From NCBI GenBank assembly GCA_902463265.1, contig CABQEV010000006.1, forward strand, positions 62,001 through 126,000: a stretch of DNA of 64,000 bases, given 5' to 3'. This DNA is from UMGS1889 sp900556055. GTDB lineage: Bacteria; Bacillota; Clostridia; Oscillospirales; Ruminococcaceae. The translations under genes and the position numbers were made by a program. The notes beneath the pieces were generated by a model, which worked only from the letters and a program-made list of their open reading frames with translations, was not told the DNA's origin and did no database searches. Of the stretch, positions 16,415 to 25,569 are shown piece by piece. Numbering within the stretch: the stretch's first letter is position 1; every line of letters begins with the position of its first letter.

Positions 16415-16777
16415 ATGAGAGAAAAATATCCATTGAAGCTGAAAGCCGCAGGAGGAATATTTGTGCTATGTTCATCAATTGTGATCAACAGCACAATAGC
16501 CGCCTCTGCCAATGAAATGAGGGAAGCCGCCGTTGATATGATGGATATCCGTTCGGTTTCAGGCAATACAATTGACGAAGCATTTTATCAGGAGATGGGA
16601 AACATTTATTATTGTATGGCTGACATCATAAAAAATGCAGCAGGGATAGTACTTGCTGCCGGTATCGTTTTGTCTGTAATGATACTTTATCCTGTTATTG
16701 CAGAAGCAATCAGAAATAAGAAAAATCATAATGATCCGAATGAACATGAAAGCGTATCAAAGGAGCATGAACAATGA
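16415..16777 (+). CDS. small membrane protein of XRE-controlled operon
   Basis: A 120-residue protein of unknown family. ATG 16415 follows GGGGGTAAG. It has a signal-like N-terminus (PLKLKAAGGIFVLCSSIVINSTIAASA), a short polar region (about 30-60), then a membrane helix (NAAGIVLAAGIVLSVMILYPVIAEAI) and a charged tail (RNKKNHNDPNEHESVSKEHEQ). The topology suggests an external loop between two hydrophobic segments. It overlaps the next gene by ATGA and is first in the operon controlled by the divergent repressor. No homologue is recognised. Confidence 0.6.
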   Translation: MREKYPLKLKAAGGIFVLCSSIVINSTIAASANEMREAAVDMMDIRSVSGNTIDEAFYQEMGNIYYCMADIIKNAAGIVLAAGIVLSVMILYPVIAEAIRNKKNHNDPNEHESVSKEHEQ

Positions 16778-17994
16778 AAATATTATCAAGAATCATTTTA
16801 TCCTTTATAGCGTTGATCATTTTCGTAGCTTTATTCGCTTTGGTGATCGGAACTATAAATGAAAAAGACAAGCTCGAAACAAATCATGCTGAGTCCGAAG
16901 AAGAGATAGTTTCTTCGTATTCGTCAGATACAAATGAAGTCAGCAATAAGATGCAATTGAAGAAAAACGCCTATGCTGTTCTTGATACTCTTTCCGATGA
17001 TGAGCGTGTCAGTGATTATATAACCGCAGTGGATATTCTTGAAAATTTACCGAAAACAAAGGATTCTTTCTTAAATGAATTAAAAAAGGTGCAGAAAATA
17101 ACCGATAAATACAATATTGAACTGCGTAATATGGATTACTTTCTTTCGCCGAACAATTCACTTGAAAACTCCAACAGCGACCTTTATGTATATGCTTCAT
17201 CAACCTCAAAAGCACGAAAAGATGACCTGGAAAAATTGACAGAAGGACTTATTTACCCTGCAATTTTTGAGGCATATGGAGAAAATGCACAGCACATACA
17301 AAATATTGACATTGATACAGTTCACAAATGCTTTTCGGATAACGGATACACAGAACTTTCCAGTTATAATGAAACAGTATATGGCATTACCGAGGAATGG
17401 GCAAAACCTTATTCGGACGGAAATGATCTAATGGAAGTCAGATATTATACAAACGGTCTTGTTGAGAATGTTACAATTCCTTTGATCTTTTCTGACGAGC
17501 AGCTGGACAGCACAGAATTGATGTCATTATTTGACCTGTCCCCGGACGATCAGAAATCATTTGAAGAAAAAAGATTTGAAAAAATGGCGCAGGATTTCAC
17601 TGATTACACATACGGAAAAGATATCCTTTATAATATTTTCTCGGAAGATGATCTTACCATGATGAAAAAATATATATCTTCGCTTAACGAGAAAAATATT
17701 TGGGAGAATGATATGTTAGGAACAGAGAACCGCAGCGTCTGGTTAAACGCGACGCTGCCATCAAGAATATCCGATAAAGATATTGCATTACGGTTCAGCA
17801 CAAATAAAATAAGTCTATACATATCAGGAATCAATATATATAACGAATTTACATATAAATATTATACAGTATATTGCGGAATGCTGAGCGAATATGACGA
17901 TGTATATTCTCTTTACAGCGGTTTTCTGGACAAAGACGAGACACGAAATAATGAAACTCCCGCACTTTATATTGATATGAGTTCCGCAAAATAA
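16774..17994 (+). CDS. unknown membrane-anchored extracytoplasmic protein
   Basis: A 406-residue protein. A single N-terminal hydrophobic helix (ILSRIILSFIALIIFVALFALVIGTI) with an adjacent Lys anchors a large acidic, Ser/Tyr/Asn-rich outer domain. No catalytic motif, lipobox or repeat is recognised. The start overlaps the stop of the preceding gene (ATGA), so the two products are probably made together. The pair, an XRE repressor and tight operators form a compact, self-contained module. Base composition is somewhat more AT-rich than neighbouring housekeeping genes, compatible with acquisition, but no mobile element borders are visible. Confidence 0.6.
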   Translation: MKILSRIILSFIALIIFVALFALVIGTINEKDKLETNHAESEEEIVSSYSSDTNEVSNKMQLKKNAYAVLDTLSDDERVSDYITAVDILENLPKTKDSFLNELKKVQKITDKYNIELRNMDYFLSPNNSLENSNSDLYVYASSTSKARKDDLEKLTEGLIYPAIFEAYGENAQHIQNIDIDTVHKCFSDNGYTELSSYNETVYGITEEWAKPYSDGNDLMEVRYYTNGLVENVTIPLIFSDEQLDSTELMSLFDLSPDDQKSFEEKRFEKMAQDFTDYTYGKDILYNIFSEDDLTMMKKYISSLNEKNIWENDMLGTENRSVWLNATLPSRISDKDIALRFSTNKISLYISGINIYNEFTYKYYTVYCGMLSEYDDVYSLYSGFLDKDETRNNETPALYIDMSSAK

Positions 17995-18037
17995 GACTTG
18001 TCCGTAAACCTCAAGGCAATATATAAAATACGAAAAA

Positions 18038-18073
18038 AGCCCATAGATTTCTGCAATCAGAGATCTATGGGCT
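18038..18073 (-). terminator. terminator between convergent genes
   Basis: AGCCCATAGAT...CTG pairs with CAG...ATCTATGGGCT around a CAAT loop. The minus side ends in TTTTTTCG, so it mainly serves the HD-domain gene at 18591-18103. Confidence 0.8.
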
Positions 18074-18102
18074 GTATTGTTATTTCAGAAGTTTTACATC
18101 TG

Positions 18103-18591
18103 TTATAATCCAAACATCTTATCCAGCATTCGTGTTCCGCATTCTGTGGCAAAAAGTTTTGTTCTGACATTTTTTATTGCATCAATGCTCATTTCATCCT
18201 CATATGCATTGACAAGGAAATCTGCTTCCATAAGTATCCTGAGCTTCTGCGGCATGTTTTCCGCATATGTATGATGATGCGAAATAAGATAGCAAACCTC
18301 GCTGATAAAATCCTTATCGTCCGTAAAGTCCGAAAGTATCACCTTTGCAGCGGGAACGCCCTCTATTTCCTGATATTTTCCCGAAGACGAACCGTATTTC
18401 AGCTCAGCATTCTTTATGCCGATATCGTGAAGGACCGCTGCTGTTTCAAGAATATCCATATCCTCGGCGGAAAGTCCCTCGGCTGTTCCTATCATCTTTG
18501 CAAAGCTGTGTACTTTTATGAAATGCTGGATACGCTTCGGATCACCCATATCATACGCAAGAGCTTCTTCTTTTAATTTCTCGATATTCAT
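18103..18591 (-). CDS. HD-domain phosphohydrolase
   Basis: A 162-residue HD-superfamily protein. The metal-binding pattern is complete: H in RIQHFIKVHSFAKMI, the HD pair in AAVLHDIGI, HH in ISHHHTY, and a final Asp in LMEADFLVNAYE. Small proteins of this kind hydrolyse nucleotides or phosphorylated metabolites. ATG 18591 follows AAGGGG; a GTG three codons upstream is less likely. It stands alone, convergent with the operon on its left and divergent from the P-loop gene on its right. The substrate is unknown. Confidence 0.85.
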   Translation of the reverse strand: MNIEKLKEEALAYDMGDPKRIQHFIKVHSFAKMIGTAEGLSAEDMDILETAAVLHDIGIKNAELKYGSSSGKYQEIEGVPAAKVILSDFTDDKDFISEVCYLISHHHTYAENMPQKLRILMEADFLVNAYEDEMSIDAIKNVRTKLFATECGTRMLDKMFGL

Positions 18592-18719
18592 AGATGACAC
18601 ACCCCTTCATACTGATTATATCATGTCTTTTCGGGAATTTCAATATGCAATGTAACCAATCCCGCAAAAATACATAATATAAATCAAAAGGGGCGATTGC
18701 CCAAGAAGGAGTGAATATT

Positions 18720-19787
18720 ATGCACAAAAAAGATGCGGAGTTTTTCCTCGGAGGTGTTTCCCCCACGGGCTTCCGCACACCGTTCGGAGATATCGTTTCC
18801 GACACCGATTTTTTCACCTACATAATAAAAGGCGGTCCCGGAACGGGAAAATCATCGCTGATGAAAAAGCTTGCAGAAGCATTTCCCGATGAAGAAAAGG
18901 AGATCTATCACTGTTCGTCCGATGCAGCATCGCTTGATGCTGTTGTTTTCAGCCGTCTGAAAGTGATCTTCATGGACGGCACCGCACCGCACACTTTTGA
19001 CCCCGTATATCCCGGAGCGACCGCAAAAATAATCAATCTCGGCGAATACTGGGACTCGGGAAAACTCTTTTCCGCCAAAGATAAGATAATCGCCGTGACC
19101 GATGAAAACGCACAGTATCACAGCAGATGCAGACGTTTTGTAACCGCCGTATCTTCCCTGAACAGCGACAGCTTTTCAATAGCAATGTCCTCTCTCAACC
19201 TCGAAAAGCTCGACGGATTTGCAAGCCGCCTGTCCAAAAAGCTTTTTCCCAAAAAGGATCCTGCCGCAAAAGGTCACGTTTCCTACAAACAGATATCCGC
19301 ACTCACGCAGGACGGTTACAGCACTCTTATCCCTGACGGATATGATATCTATCTGCTGAAAGACCCATACTGTGCAGGCAGCGATTATTTCCTGAGAAAT
19401 ATTTCCGACAAGCTGACTGACAAGGGATATGATATAATCGTCAGCGAATTTTATATGCTGCAGAACAGTTCGTTCGAGCATATCCTTATCCCCGAGCTTA
19501 ATCTTGCATTCATCACAGCTTCCGACTTCAACGGACTGTCCGATATCTGCGGAACGCCTGTGAACTTCGGCAGATTTTATGTTAAATCCTCGATCGTTTC
19601 GAGAAAACAGCGGCTTTCGTTCAATAAGCGTGCGTCCGCCGAGCTGAAAAATGAGGCATGCAGCGCATTGAAAAAAGCCAAGGAGATACACGACGAGATC
19701 GAAAGCTATTACATTGACGCAGTTGATTTCGACAAAATAAACCGTCTTTCCTACAAGCTTATTTCAATGCTAAAAGGCAAAGCGTGA
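18720..19787 (+). CDS. P-loop ATPase, PRK06851-like
   Basis: A 355-residue protein found as a conserved hypothetical in Clostridia. It begins MHKKDAEFFLGGVSPTGF and has a Walker A motif in YIIKGGPGTGKSSLMKK near residue 40, followed by YHCSSDAASLDAVVF and FMDGTAPH, typical of this family. The C-terminal half repeats elements of the fold. ATG 18720 is 8 bases after GGAG; an upstream GTG lies in the ribosome site itself. The function is unknown; NTP-dependent action is inferred from the P-loop. It meets the next gene tail to tail with adjacent stops (TGATCA). Confidence 0.75.
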   Translation: MHKKDAEFFLGGVSPTGFRTPFGDIVSDTDFFTYIIKGGPGTGKSSLMKKLAEAFPDEEKEIYHCSSDAASLDAVVFSRLKVIFMDGTAPHTFDPVYPGATAKIINLGEYWDSGKLFSAKDKIIAVTDENAQYHSRCRRFVTAVSSLNSDSFSIAMSSLNLEKLDGFASRLSKKLFPKKDPAAKGHVSYKQISALTQDGYSTLIPDGYDIYLLKDPYCAGSDYFLRNISDKLTDKGYDIIVSEFYMLQNSSFEHILIPELNLAFITASDFNGLSDICGTPVNFGRFYVKSSIVSRKQRLSFNKRASAELKNEACSALKKAKEIHDEIESYYIDAVDFDKINRLSYKLISMLKGKA

Positions 19788-20069
19788 TCACGCCGCACGC
19801 CTGATATCTTTACTCTTCTCAATGTGTGAACGATTGTTTCCAGAACAGCCGTTCACACATTCTGCTATATGTTTCATCAGTCGGATAAACCGCTTTCTGT
19901 CAATAACGCAGAAACATTCAGCTATTCTGATTATCGCAAGAACTGCTGCAAAAACAGCTGCAAACAACGCAAATCCGCCTAAACTGCCCTCTGATATGCC
20001 TGAAACTATGAGCATTAAAAGCACAACAACGAGAACTATAAGCTTTTCGGGGTAATTGATCTTTTTCAT
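19788..20069 (-). CDS. small two-helix membrane protein
   Basis: A 93-residue protein with two hydrophobic stretches (LIVLVVVLLMLIVSGI and GFALFAAVFAAVLAIIRIA) and a basic tail with Cys residues. ATG 20069 follows AGAAGGACG, and a full-consensus promoter lies upstream. I recognise no family. Its stop codon abuts the stop of the convergent P-loop gene with no terminator between them, so the two transcripts must overlap at their 3' ends. Confidence 0.65.
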   Translation of the reverse strand: MKKINYPEKLIVLVVVLLMLIVSGISEGSLGGFALFAAVFAAVLAIIRIAECFCVIDRKRFIRLMKHIAECVNGCSGNNRSHIEKSKDIRRAA

Positions 20070-20121
20070 TTTTATCGTCCTTCTTTTGATTCATTTGTTC
20101 GAAACATTTATTCTGATTTAT

Positions 20122-20150
20122 ATTATAGAACATTATTTCCTGTTTGTCAA
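20122..20150 (-). promoter_or_regulatory. promoter of small membrane protein gene
   Basis: Minus-strand TTGACA (20145-20150), 17-bp spacer, TATAAT (20122-20127): a full-consensus sigma-A promoter about 50 bp before the start codon. Confidence 0.8.
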
Positions 20151-20205
20151 TAGGATTTCGATAAAAAGAACGTTTTTTCTGATTTTCGTGATTTTTCACA
20201 AAAAA

Positions 20206-20243
20206 AATGCCTGAGATCATTATAATAACGATCTCAGGCATTT
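20206..20243 (-). terminator. terminator of coaW operon
   Basis: ATGCCTGAGATC and GATCTCAGGCAT form a 12-bp stem around an AT-rich loop; the minus strand continues with a run of eight T. It lies just after the coaW stop. Confidence 0.88.
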
Positions 20244-20256
20244 CATAAATTTTTTA

Positions 20257-21060
20257 TCAAAGATTTCTCAGAACTGCACCCATTGCACCCGCAAATTCAC
20301 CGTTTTCGGGAATAGAAAAGTTCATTCCGAACATTTTTCCAAGCTCACTGAAAACAAGATTTGCAGCAGGAAGAACAGCAAGATTTCCTGTGAAAATTAT
20401 ATTTTTTTCTCCGAACTCTCTTGCTGAGAACACCGCAAGCATAGCAGCGACTTCATAAAGCATGTTATACAGTGCCGCACAGATATCCTCCTTTGCAGCA
20501 TCGGGAGATACCTTTGCAAAATTCGATGCCGTAAAATGCGGAGGCAAAGTCGGGACCTTATCCTTTGAAATATCCCGCATCTGAAGATCGACCTTCGACC
20601 TGTCGCCCTTCATGCACATTTCACTCAGCTTATGCGGATCCGTTTCGCCGACCAGCAGCTTAGCAAGACCCAGCAGGGTTCCGCCGCCGACACCGCTTCC
20701 GCCGATATGCCTGTACACGCCGTTTTCCGCACGTATATAAGCAGTTCCCGTTCCCATGCTGACAATAAGTGCAGTCTTGTATCCTGTAAGATAGGAAGCA
20801 CCCTCGCCCACTGCATTGAATTCGGTATCCTTGGATGTTTCGAGTCCGAAAAGTCCGTTTTCGATAAACGATGCACCCATTCCGGTCAGTGCGATCTTAT
20901 CGCCTTTCTGCGGATCAAATCTTCTGCCGACTGTCTCCTCAACAGCCTTTTCATCGGTCATGGCAGATGTCTGGAAACGATCTGTAAAGCTGCCGTTCTC
21001 ATAAAGGACAGCCTTCAGCGCAGAGCTTCCCATGTCTATGCCGATAATTCTGTTCATCAT
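20257..21060 (-). CDS. coaW: type II pantothenate kinase
   Basis: A 267-residue ASKHA-fold kinase for the first step of coenzyme A synthesis. Phosphate-1 (GIDMGSSALKAVLYENG), the central VSMGTGTAYIR and the GGSGVGGGTLLGLAKLL loop match staphylococcal CoaW closely, as does GDRSKVDLQMRDI. Two adjacent ATG codons (21060, 21057) follow AGGTGAA; the second has better spacing. It is 9 bases downstream of the mreB-like gene, the last gene of the recD2-comFC-mreB-coaW unit. Type II kinases are usually insensitive to CoA feedback. Confidence 0.9.
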   Translation of the reverse strand: MMNRIIGIDMGSSALKAVLYENGSFTDRFQTSAMTDEKAVEETVGRRFDPQKGDKIALTGMGASFIENGLFGLETSKDTEFNAVGEGASYLTGYKTALIVSMGTGTAYIRAENGVYRHIGGSGVGGGTLLGLAKLLVGETDPHKLSEMCMKGDRSKVDLQMRDISKDKVPTLPPHFTASNFAKVSPDAAKEDICAALYNMLYEVAAMLAVFSAREFGEKNIIFTGNLAVLPAANLVFSELGKMFGMNFSIPENGEFAGAMGAVLRNL

Positions 21061-21069
21061 TTCACCTCA

Positions 21070-22077
21070 TTAATATTTGTACATTGAGATATGCTCAAAT
21101 CCGTCAAGCAGCTTGTCTATCATATCAAATGCCATGCCCGTTCCCTTTGCAACGCAGGACAGCGGATCATCAGCAACACGGCACGGTATGCCTATCGCAG
21201 ATGACATTATCTTGTCAAGTCCGCCGATAAGTGCGCCACCGCCTGTCAGGATTATGCCGTTCACATAAATATCTCCGACAAGCTCAGGCGGAGTTTCTTC
21301 AAGAACTGATTTAGCTGCGTCAACAAATTCCTTAACAATGTCGATAATGGCGTTGTACACGTCCATTTCGGAGATCTCTATTGACTCAGGCAGTCCCTTT
21401 ATCATGTGTCTGCCCTTAATTATCATAGTTTTCTTTTCGCTGGGATCAAATACATTGGCAAGTGAGAATTTAGCCTGCTCAGCAGTTTTTTCGCCGATAA
21501 GCACCTTATATTCCGATGCAACGTATTTAACGATAGCGGAATCTATCTTATTTCCCGCAAGCTTCAGCGACTTCTTCGCAACACAGCCATTCATCGAAAG
21601 CACAGCAACATCAGCCGTACCGCCGCCGATATCAACGACCATATTTCCGTTAGGCTTTGAGATGTCAACACCTGCTCCGAGAAGCGCCGCAACAGGTTCT
21701 TCAATAAGATAGACCTTCCTTGAACCTGCATTTCTTGCCGCCTCGACCATCGCACGGCTTTCAACATCGGTAATGAATGACGGTATGCAAAGCACTATCC
21801 TCGGGCGGAAAAGCTGTCTGCCGCACACCTTTGTGATGCACGCAGAGATCATCTGCTCCGCCATGTTATGGTCAGAAATCACGCCGTCGCAGAGAGGTCT
21901 GACAGCGACAATATATTCAGGTGTGCGTCCGATCATTCGGTAAGCGTCCTGACCTACCGCAAGGACCTGCTCTGTCTTTTTATTGAAAGCAACAACGGAA
22001 GGTTCGTTAAGAACTATTCCCTTGCTGCCCATTGTTATCATGATATTTGCGGTGCCAAGGTCAATTCCAATATCCAT
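21070..22077 (-). CDS. mreB: MreB/Mbl-type rod-shape actin
   Basis: A 335-residue bacterial actin. It starts DIGIDLGTANIMITM (phosphate-1), has YLIEEPVAALLGAGVDI, VVDIGGGTADVAVLS (phosphate-2) and the adenosine motif GIILTGGGALIGGLDKIM. The protein forms membrane-associated filaments that direct lateral wall synthesis. ATG 22077 follows AAAGGAAG; a GTG six codons upstream overlaps that site and the comFC stop. Neighbours are comFC (14 bases upstream) and coaW. No mreC or mreD follow, so this is an orphan copy, as is common for the Mbl/MreBH type. Confidence 0.9.
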   Translation of the reverse strand: MDIGIDLGTANIMITMGSKGIVLNEPSVVAFNKKTEQVLAVGQDAYRMIGRTPEYIVAVRPLCDGVISDHNMAEQMISACITKVCGRQLFRPRIVLCIPSFITDVESRAMVEAARNAGSRKVYLIEEPVAALLGAGVDISKPNGNMVVDIGGGTADVAVLSMNGCVAKKSLKLAGNKIDSAIVKYVASEYKVLIGEKTAEQAKFSLANVFDPSEKKTMIIKGRHMIKGLPESIEISEMDVYNAIIDIVKEFVDAAKSVLEETPPELVGDIYVNGIILTGGGALIGGLDKIMSSAIGIPCRVADDPLSCVAKGTGMAFDMIDKLLDGFEHISMYKY

Positions 22078-22091
22078 ATTAAGGCTTCCTT

Positions 22092-22823
22092 TCACATTAT
22101 ATGGCAGGTAACTGCTCCTGCCGCGGCATCAACACGTTCTGCACCAAGCTCTCTCAGTAGCGAAGCACACTTTATAACGGAAGATCCCGTTGTCACTATA
22201 TCATCGCACAGCAGAACAGTTTTGCCGTCTATGCGGACATTCCCCGCATAATACTGCTTCCCGGCGTTTGCCGCTCTTTCTTCCCTGTTCAGCTCGTGCT
22301 GGAATTTTCTCGAGTATTTCTTGAATATGATATCATTTCGGGATACCGAACCCAGCTGTTTTGCCAGTTCTTCTGACATTATTTCAGCCTGATTATATCC
22401 CCTTTCATGCCTGATAAACTTATTCATCGGCATTGGAATTATCATGTCATAATGTCGGAAATCATCTGAATTTCTGATCTTATATGCCAGCATATCGCAG
22501 AGGATCCCGTTCAGGTTAAGGTTATTGTGATATTTGAATGACGAAAATGCCCTGACGACCTCATCGCTTCCGTTGTAAATCATCGCAGAATAAAACCGCT
22601 CATACGGTATCTCCCGCTCGCCGCATATGCATTTGAACAGACCGCATTTCGGGCAGAAACGCTCATCTGTCCAGCATATTGAAGAAAAACATTTCTCGCA
22701 GGAAAGCATATACCAGCGTATCGCTTTCCCGCAGAACGGGCATTTGCACGGATAAATTATATCAAGCCAGAACCGTGATCTTTCTCTGCGGACATTACTC
22801 GTCCCCTGAAATGCACTCTCCAT
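22092..22823 (-). CDS. comFC: ComF family protein
   Basis: A 243-residue protein with a N-terminal four-Cys zinc motif (YPCKCPFCGKAI, SCEKCFSSI) and a second CPKCGLFKCICG cluster, then a phosphoribosyltransferase-like domain with GYNQAEIMSEELA and the PRPP loop VLLCDDIVTTGSSV. ComFC takes part in DNA uptake and processing in competent cells, and many non-competent Clostridia keep it. ATG 22823 follows GGAGGAGATC and overlaps the recD2 3' end by 29 bp, suggesting coupled translation. Confidence 0.9.
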   Translation of the reverse strand: MESAFQGTSNVRRERSRFWLDIIYPCKCPFCGKAIRWYMLSCEKCFSSICWTDERFCPKCGLFKCICGEREIPYERFYSAMIYNGSDEVVRAFSSFKYHNNLNLNGILCDMLAYKIRNSDDFRHYDMIIPMPMNKFIRHERGYNQAEIMSEELAKQLGSVSRNDIIFKKYSRKFQHELNREERAANAGKQYYAGNVRIDGKTVLLCDDIVTTGSSVIKCASLLRELGAERVDAAAGAVTCHIM

Positions 22824-25029
22824 TGATCTCCTCCGAAATCAGTTCCTTCAGGCAGGAATACCTGAGCGTCCTGCGATCGTTTTTCACCATCGCTTCAACT
22901 GTTTTTTTCGATCCGACAATTATTATCATCTGCTTTGCACGGGTAACAGCCGTATAAAGAAGGTTTCGGTAACACAGCTTTTCAAATCCCCCGAGAAGCG
23001 GAAGTATAACAGCATTGAACTCGCTGCCCTGACTCTTGTGAACGGTTATCGCATACGCAAGCTCGATCTGATCGAGCATATCGAATGTGTATTCCGCAAT
23101 GCGTCCCTCAAAATCAATAAGCACGGTTTTGTCAAGCTTGCTGACTTTGACTATCGTGCCTATATCGCCGTTGTAGATCCCCGTTCCCGACTCAGAGCCT
23201 TTCGACCACACTATATCATAGTTATTGCGCGTCTGCATGACCTTGTCATTGTCACGGAAGATATACAGCTGACCTTTGTACTCGGAAATGCCGTTTGCCG
23301 CAGGATTTATCGCCTCCTGAAGAGCCTTGTTAAGCTCAACGGTTCCGACAGTGCCCTTTCTCGACGGGCAAAGCACCTGAATATCATCAATAGGCGAATA
23401 CTTATATGCCTTGGGAAGTCTTGTCCTGCAAAGCTCGACAACCGTATCCGATGCCGCCTTGACATTCAGCCTCTGCATAAAGAAGAAATCGCTGTCTGTG
23501 CGTGTAAGATCGGGCATTTTTCCGCTTACTATATCATGCGCATTCGTTATTATCATGCTTTTCTGTGCCTGACGGAAGATCTCAGTCAGTGCAACAACCG
23601 TAAGACAGCCGCTGTCGATCATATCCCGGAGAACATTTCCCGCTCCGACTGACGGCAGCTGATCGCAGTCACCGACCATTATCAGACGGCAGGAAAGCTT
23701 CATCGCCCTGAGCAGGCTTTCAAAAAGCAGCACATCGACCATTGACATCTCGTCAACTATCATGACATCACAGTTCAGCGGATTGTTGTCGTCATGAACA
23801 AATTTGGCTTTGCCGCCGTTGTCAAAGCTGACTTCAAGCAGTCGGTGTATGGTCTTTGCGTCATATCCCGTAAGGTCGGAGATGCGCTTTGCTGCACGTC
23901 CCGTTGGTGCGGCAATGACAACGTCCATTCCGCGCTGCTCATAAAGCGAGATCATAGCTTTCAGAGTTGTAGTCTTTCCTGTTCCGGGACCGCCTGTCAG
24001 AATGATAAATCCCTGAGAAAGTGCCAGAGAAATCGCTTTTTTCTGAAGCTCGGCGTACTCGATACCCTTCGCCTTCTCCTCGACCTCGATAAGCTTCATG
24101 TAGTCCGTACCCGTATCCTTCAGGCAGTCATTCATGACTTTAAGACGCGCAGCTATGTAGCTCTCGGCAATATAATAATCCTTGAGATATACAAAACTTC
24201 TGTGTCCCTTTTTGTAGATGTAAAGCTCACCTTCATCGGAAAGAGATATTATGCACTTTTCGATCTCCTCGGAAGATATCTGCAGCAGATCTGACGCAGT
24301 TTTCACTAGCCTGTCCATCGGCAGACAGGTGTGACCATTAAAGCTGTTATGCATAAGGACGTATATGATTCCTGCATTTATACGACTTTCGCTGTCCTTT
24401 GGGATACCGAGCTGTTCGGCAATGCTTTCCGCCTTCGAAAACAGAACATCTATCCCGTCCTCACAAAGCCTGTACGGATTTTCGCCAATTATCTCCGCTG
24501 AATACTGCCCCCATCTTTTCCAGCATACAACCGCAACAGACGGCGGAAGTGAGAACTGCGCAAGATAGATCATCAGCGAACGGATGCCGAATACACGCTG
24601 AAACTCCAGCGACATTCCCTCAGCCTTTGCCGCAGTTATACCCTTGACTTCAGTCAGCCTTGACGGATCACGTTCGATAATCTCCAGCGTTTCATCGCCG
24701 AATGTATCAACAAGGCGCTTTGCAGTGGCTTTGCCTATACCTTTTATTATGCCCGATGACAGATATTTAAGGATAGCTGCCGAGGTCGCAGGGAGTTTTC
24801 TTTCACATATGTGAACCCTGAACTGTGTTCCGAATTTCGGGTGAGTCACATATTCTCCCGTGAGGATAAGCTCCTCACCCGCATCAACATTTCCAAGCTC
24901 GCCGACTACCGGGATAAGCTCCCCGCCTGCGTCCAGATCAAGCACGGTATATCCATTTTCGGGGTTGGAAAACATGACATTATCAACGCTGCCCTCCAGC
25001 TTTATAAGATTTTTTCCGACTGCGTTCAA
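22795..25029 (-). CDS. recD2: SF1 helicase RecD2
   Basis: A 744-residue 5'-3' helicase of the RecD2 (stand-alone RecD) family. It has an N-terminal OB-like part (KLEGSVDNVMFSNPENGYTVL), helix-hairpin-helix repeats (GIIKGIGKATAKRLV), and the SF1B core: Walker A ILTGGPGTGKTTTLKAMI, Walker B VMIVDEMSMVD, motif III VGDCDQLPSVGAGNVL, and C-terminal YAITVHKSQGSEF and NLLYTAVTRAK. It acts in DNA repair and recombination. The start is TTG 25029 after GGAGATGGTG; a three-codon ATG-GTG-TTT-TGA mini-frame ends in the TTG. Confidence 0.93.
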   Translation of the reverse strand: MNAVGKNLIKLEGSVDNVMFSNPENGYTVLDLDAGGELIPVVGELGNVDAGEELILTGEYVTHPKFGTQFRVHICERKLPATSAAILKYLSSGIIKGIGKATAKRLVDTFGDETLEIIERDPSRLTEVKGITAAKAEGMSLEFQRVFGIRSLMIYLAQFSLPPSVAVVCWKRWGQYSAEIIGENPYRLCEDGIDVLFSKAESIAEQLGIPKDSESRINAGIIYVLMHNSFNGHTCLPMDRLVKTASDLLQISSEEIEKCIISLSDEGELYIYKKGHRSFVYLKDYYIAESYIAARLKVMNDCLKDTGTDYMKLIEVEEKAKGIEYAELQKKAISLALSQGFIILTGGPGTGKTTTLKAMISLYEQRGMDVVIAAPTGRAAKRISDLTGYDAKTIHRLLEVSFDNGGKAKFVHDDNNPLNCDVMIVDEMSMVDVLLFESLLRAMKLSCRLIMVGDCDQLPSVGAGNVLRDMIDSGCLTVVALTEIFRQAQKSMIITNAHDIVSGKMPDLTRTDSDFFFMQRLNVKAASDTVVELCRTRLPKAYKYSPIDDIQVLCPSRKGTVGTVELNKALQEAINPAANGISEYKGQLYIFRDNDKVMQTRNNYDIVWSKGSESGTGIYNGDIGTIVKVSKLDKTVLIDFEGRIAEYTFDMLDQIELAYAITVHKSQGSEFNAVILPLLGGFEKLCYRNLLYTAVTRAKQMIIIVGSKKTVEAMVKNDRRTLRYSCLKELISEEINGECISGDE

Positions 25030-25107
25030 AACACCATCTCCGTCCCACAGAATATTATACTACAAATCAAATTGAAATGCAAGATTTCAATTCATCAAAA
25101 TGCAAGT

Positions 25108-25461
25108 TTAAGATTTTGAAATTTCAAATTTTTCATTAACACAGATATCGTTTATGCAGTTTACTATTTCAAATCCGCCGATATCGTCCCGAAGCTTTCT
25201 GCATATTTCCAGCTCTGTTTCATCAGCACCCATATTCAGTACATATATTTTCATATGCAGATCCGCATCGGATATTTTGCCCATAAACTCACGCAGGACA
25301 TACTCCGAGTTATGTCTGTCCGAATCGAGCGGTATAACAGCAAAAACATCGGCAGATGCACTCTGCGCTTTAGCCATCAGGCAATGTATAATGAAATTAG
25401 CCGCTTCTATGACCGCAACTACCAAAGCAACTATCAGCACCGAGATCAGACCTTCATGCAT
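25108..25461 (-). CDS. conserved-looking membrane-anchored protein, unknown
   Basis: A 117-residue protein. ATG 25461 follows GGAGGTG; a GTG three codons earlier lies in that site. One N-terminal membrane helix (LISVLIVALVVAVIEAANFIIHCLM) is followed by an alpha/beta domain containing AVIPLDSDRHNSEYVLREFMGKI and LHMKIYVLNMGADETELEICRKL. No family is recognised. It lies 78 bases upstream of recD2 on the same strand and may be its co-transcribed leader gene. Pattern and spacing suggest a real gene. Confidence 0.6.
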   Translation of the reverse strand: MHEGLISVLIVALVVAVIEAANFIIHCLMAKAQSASADVFAVIPLDSDRHNSEYVLREFMGKISDADLHMKIYVLNMGADETELEICRKLRDDIGGFEIVNCINDICVNEKFEISKS

Positions 25462-25526
25462 AGTACGCACCTCCGATATATACTATGCCTGCGGCTGAAA
25501 ATTGTTCTTTTTATCCAAACAGAAAA

Positions 25527-25545
25527 AGGGCGGATGAACCGCCCT
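25527..25545 (-). terminator. terminator of pnp
   Basis: AGGGCGG (25527-25533) pairs with CCGCCCT (25539-25545) over a 5-nt loop; the minus strand continues with TTTTTCTG. Confidence 0.8.
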
Positions 25546-25569
25546 CTTAAAGTCAATTTTATAATTTCA

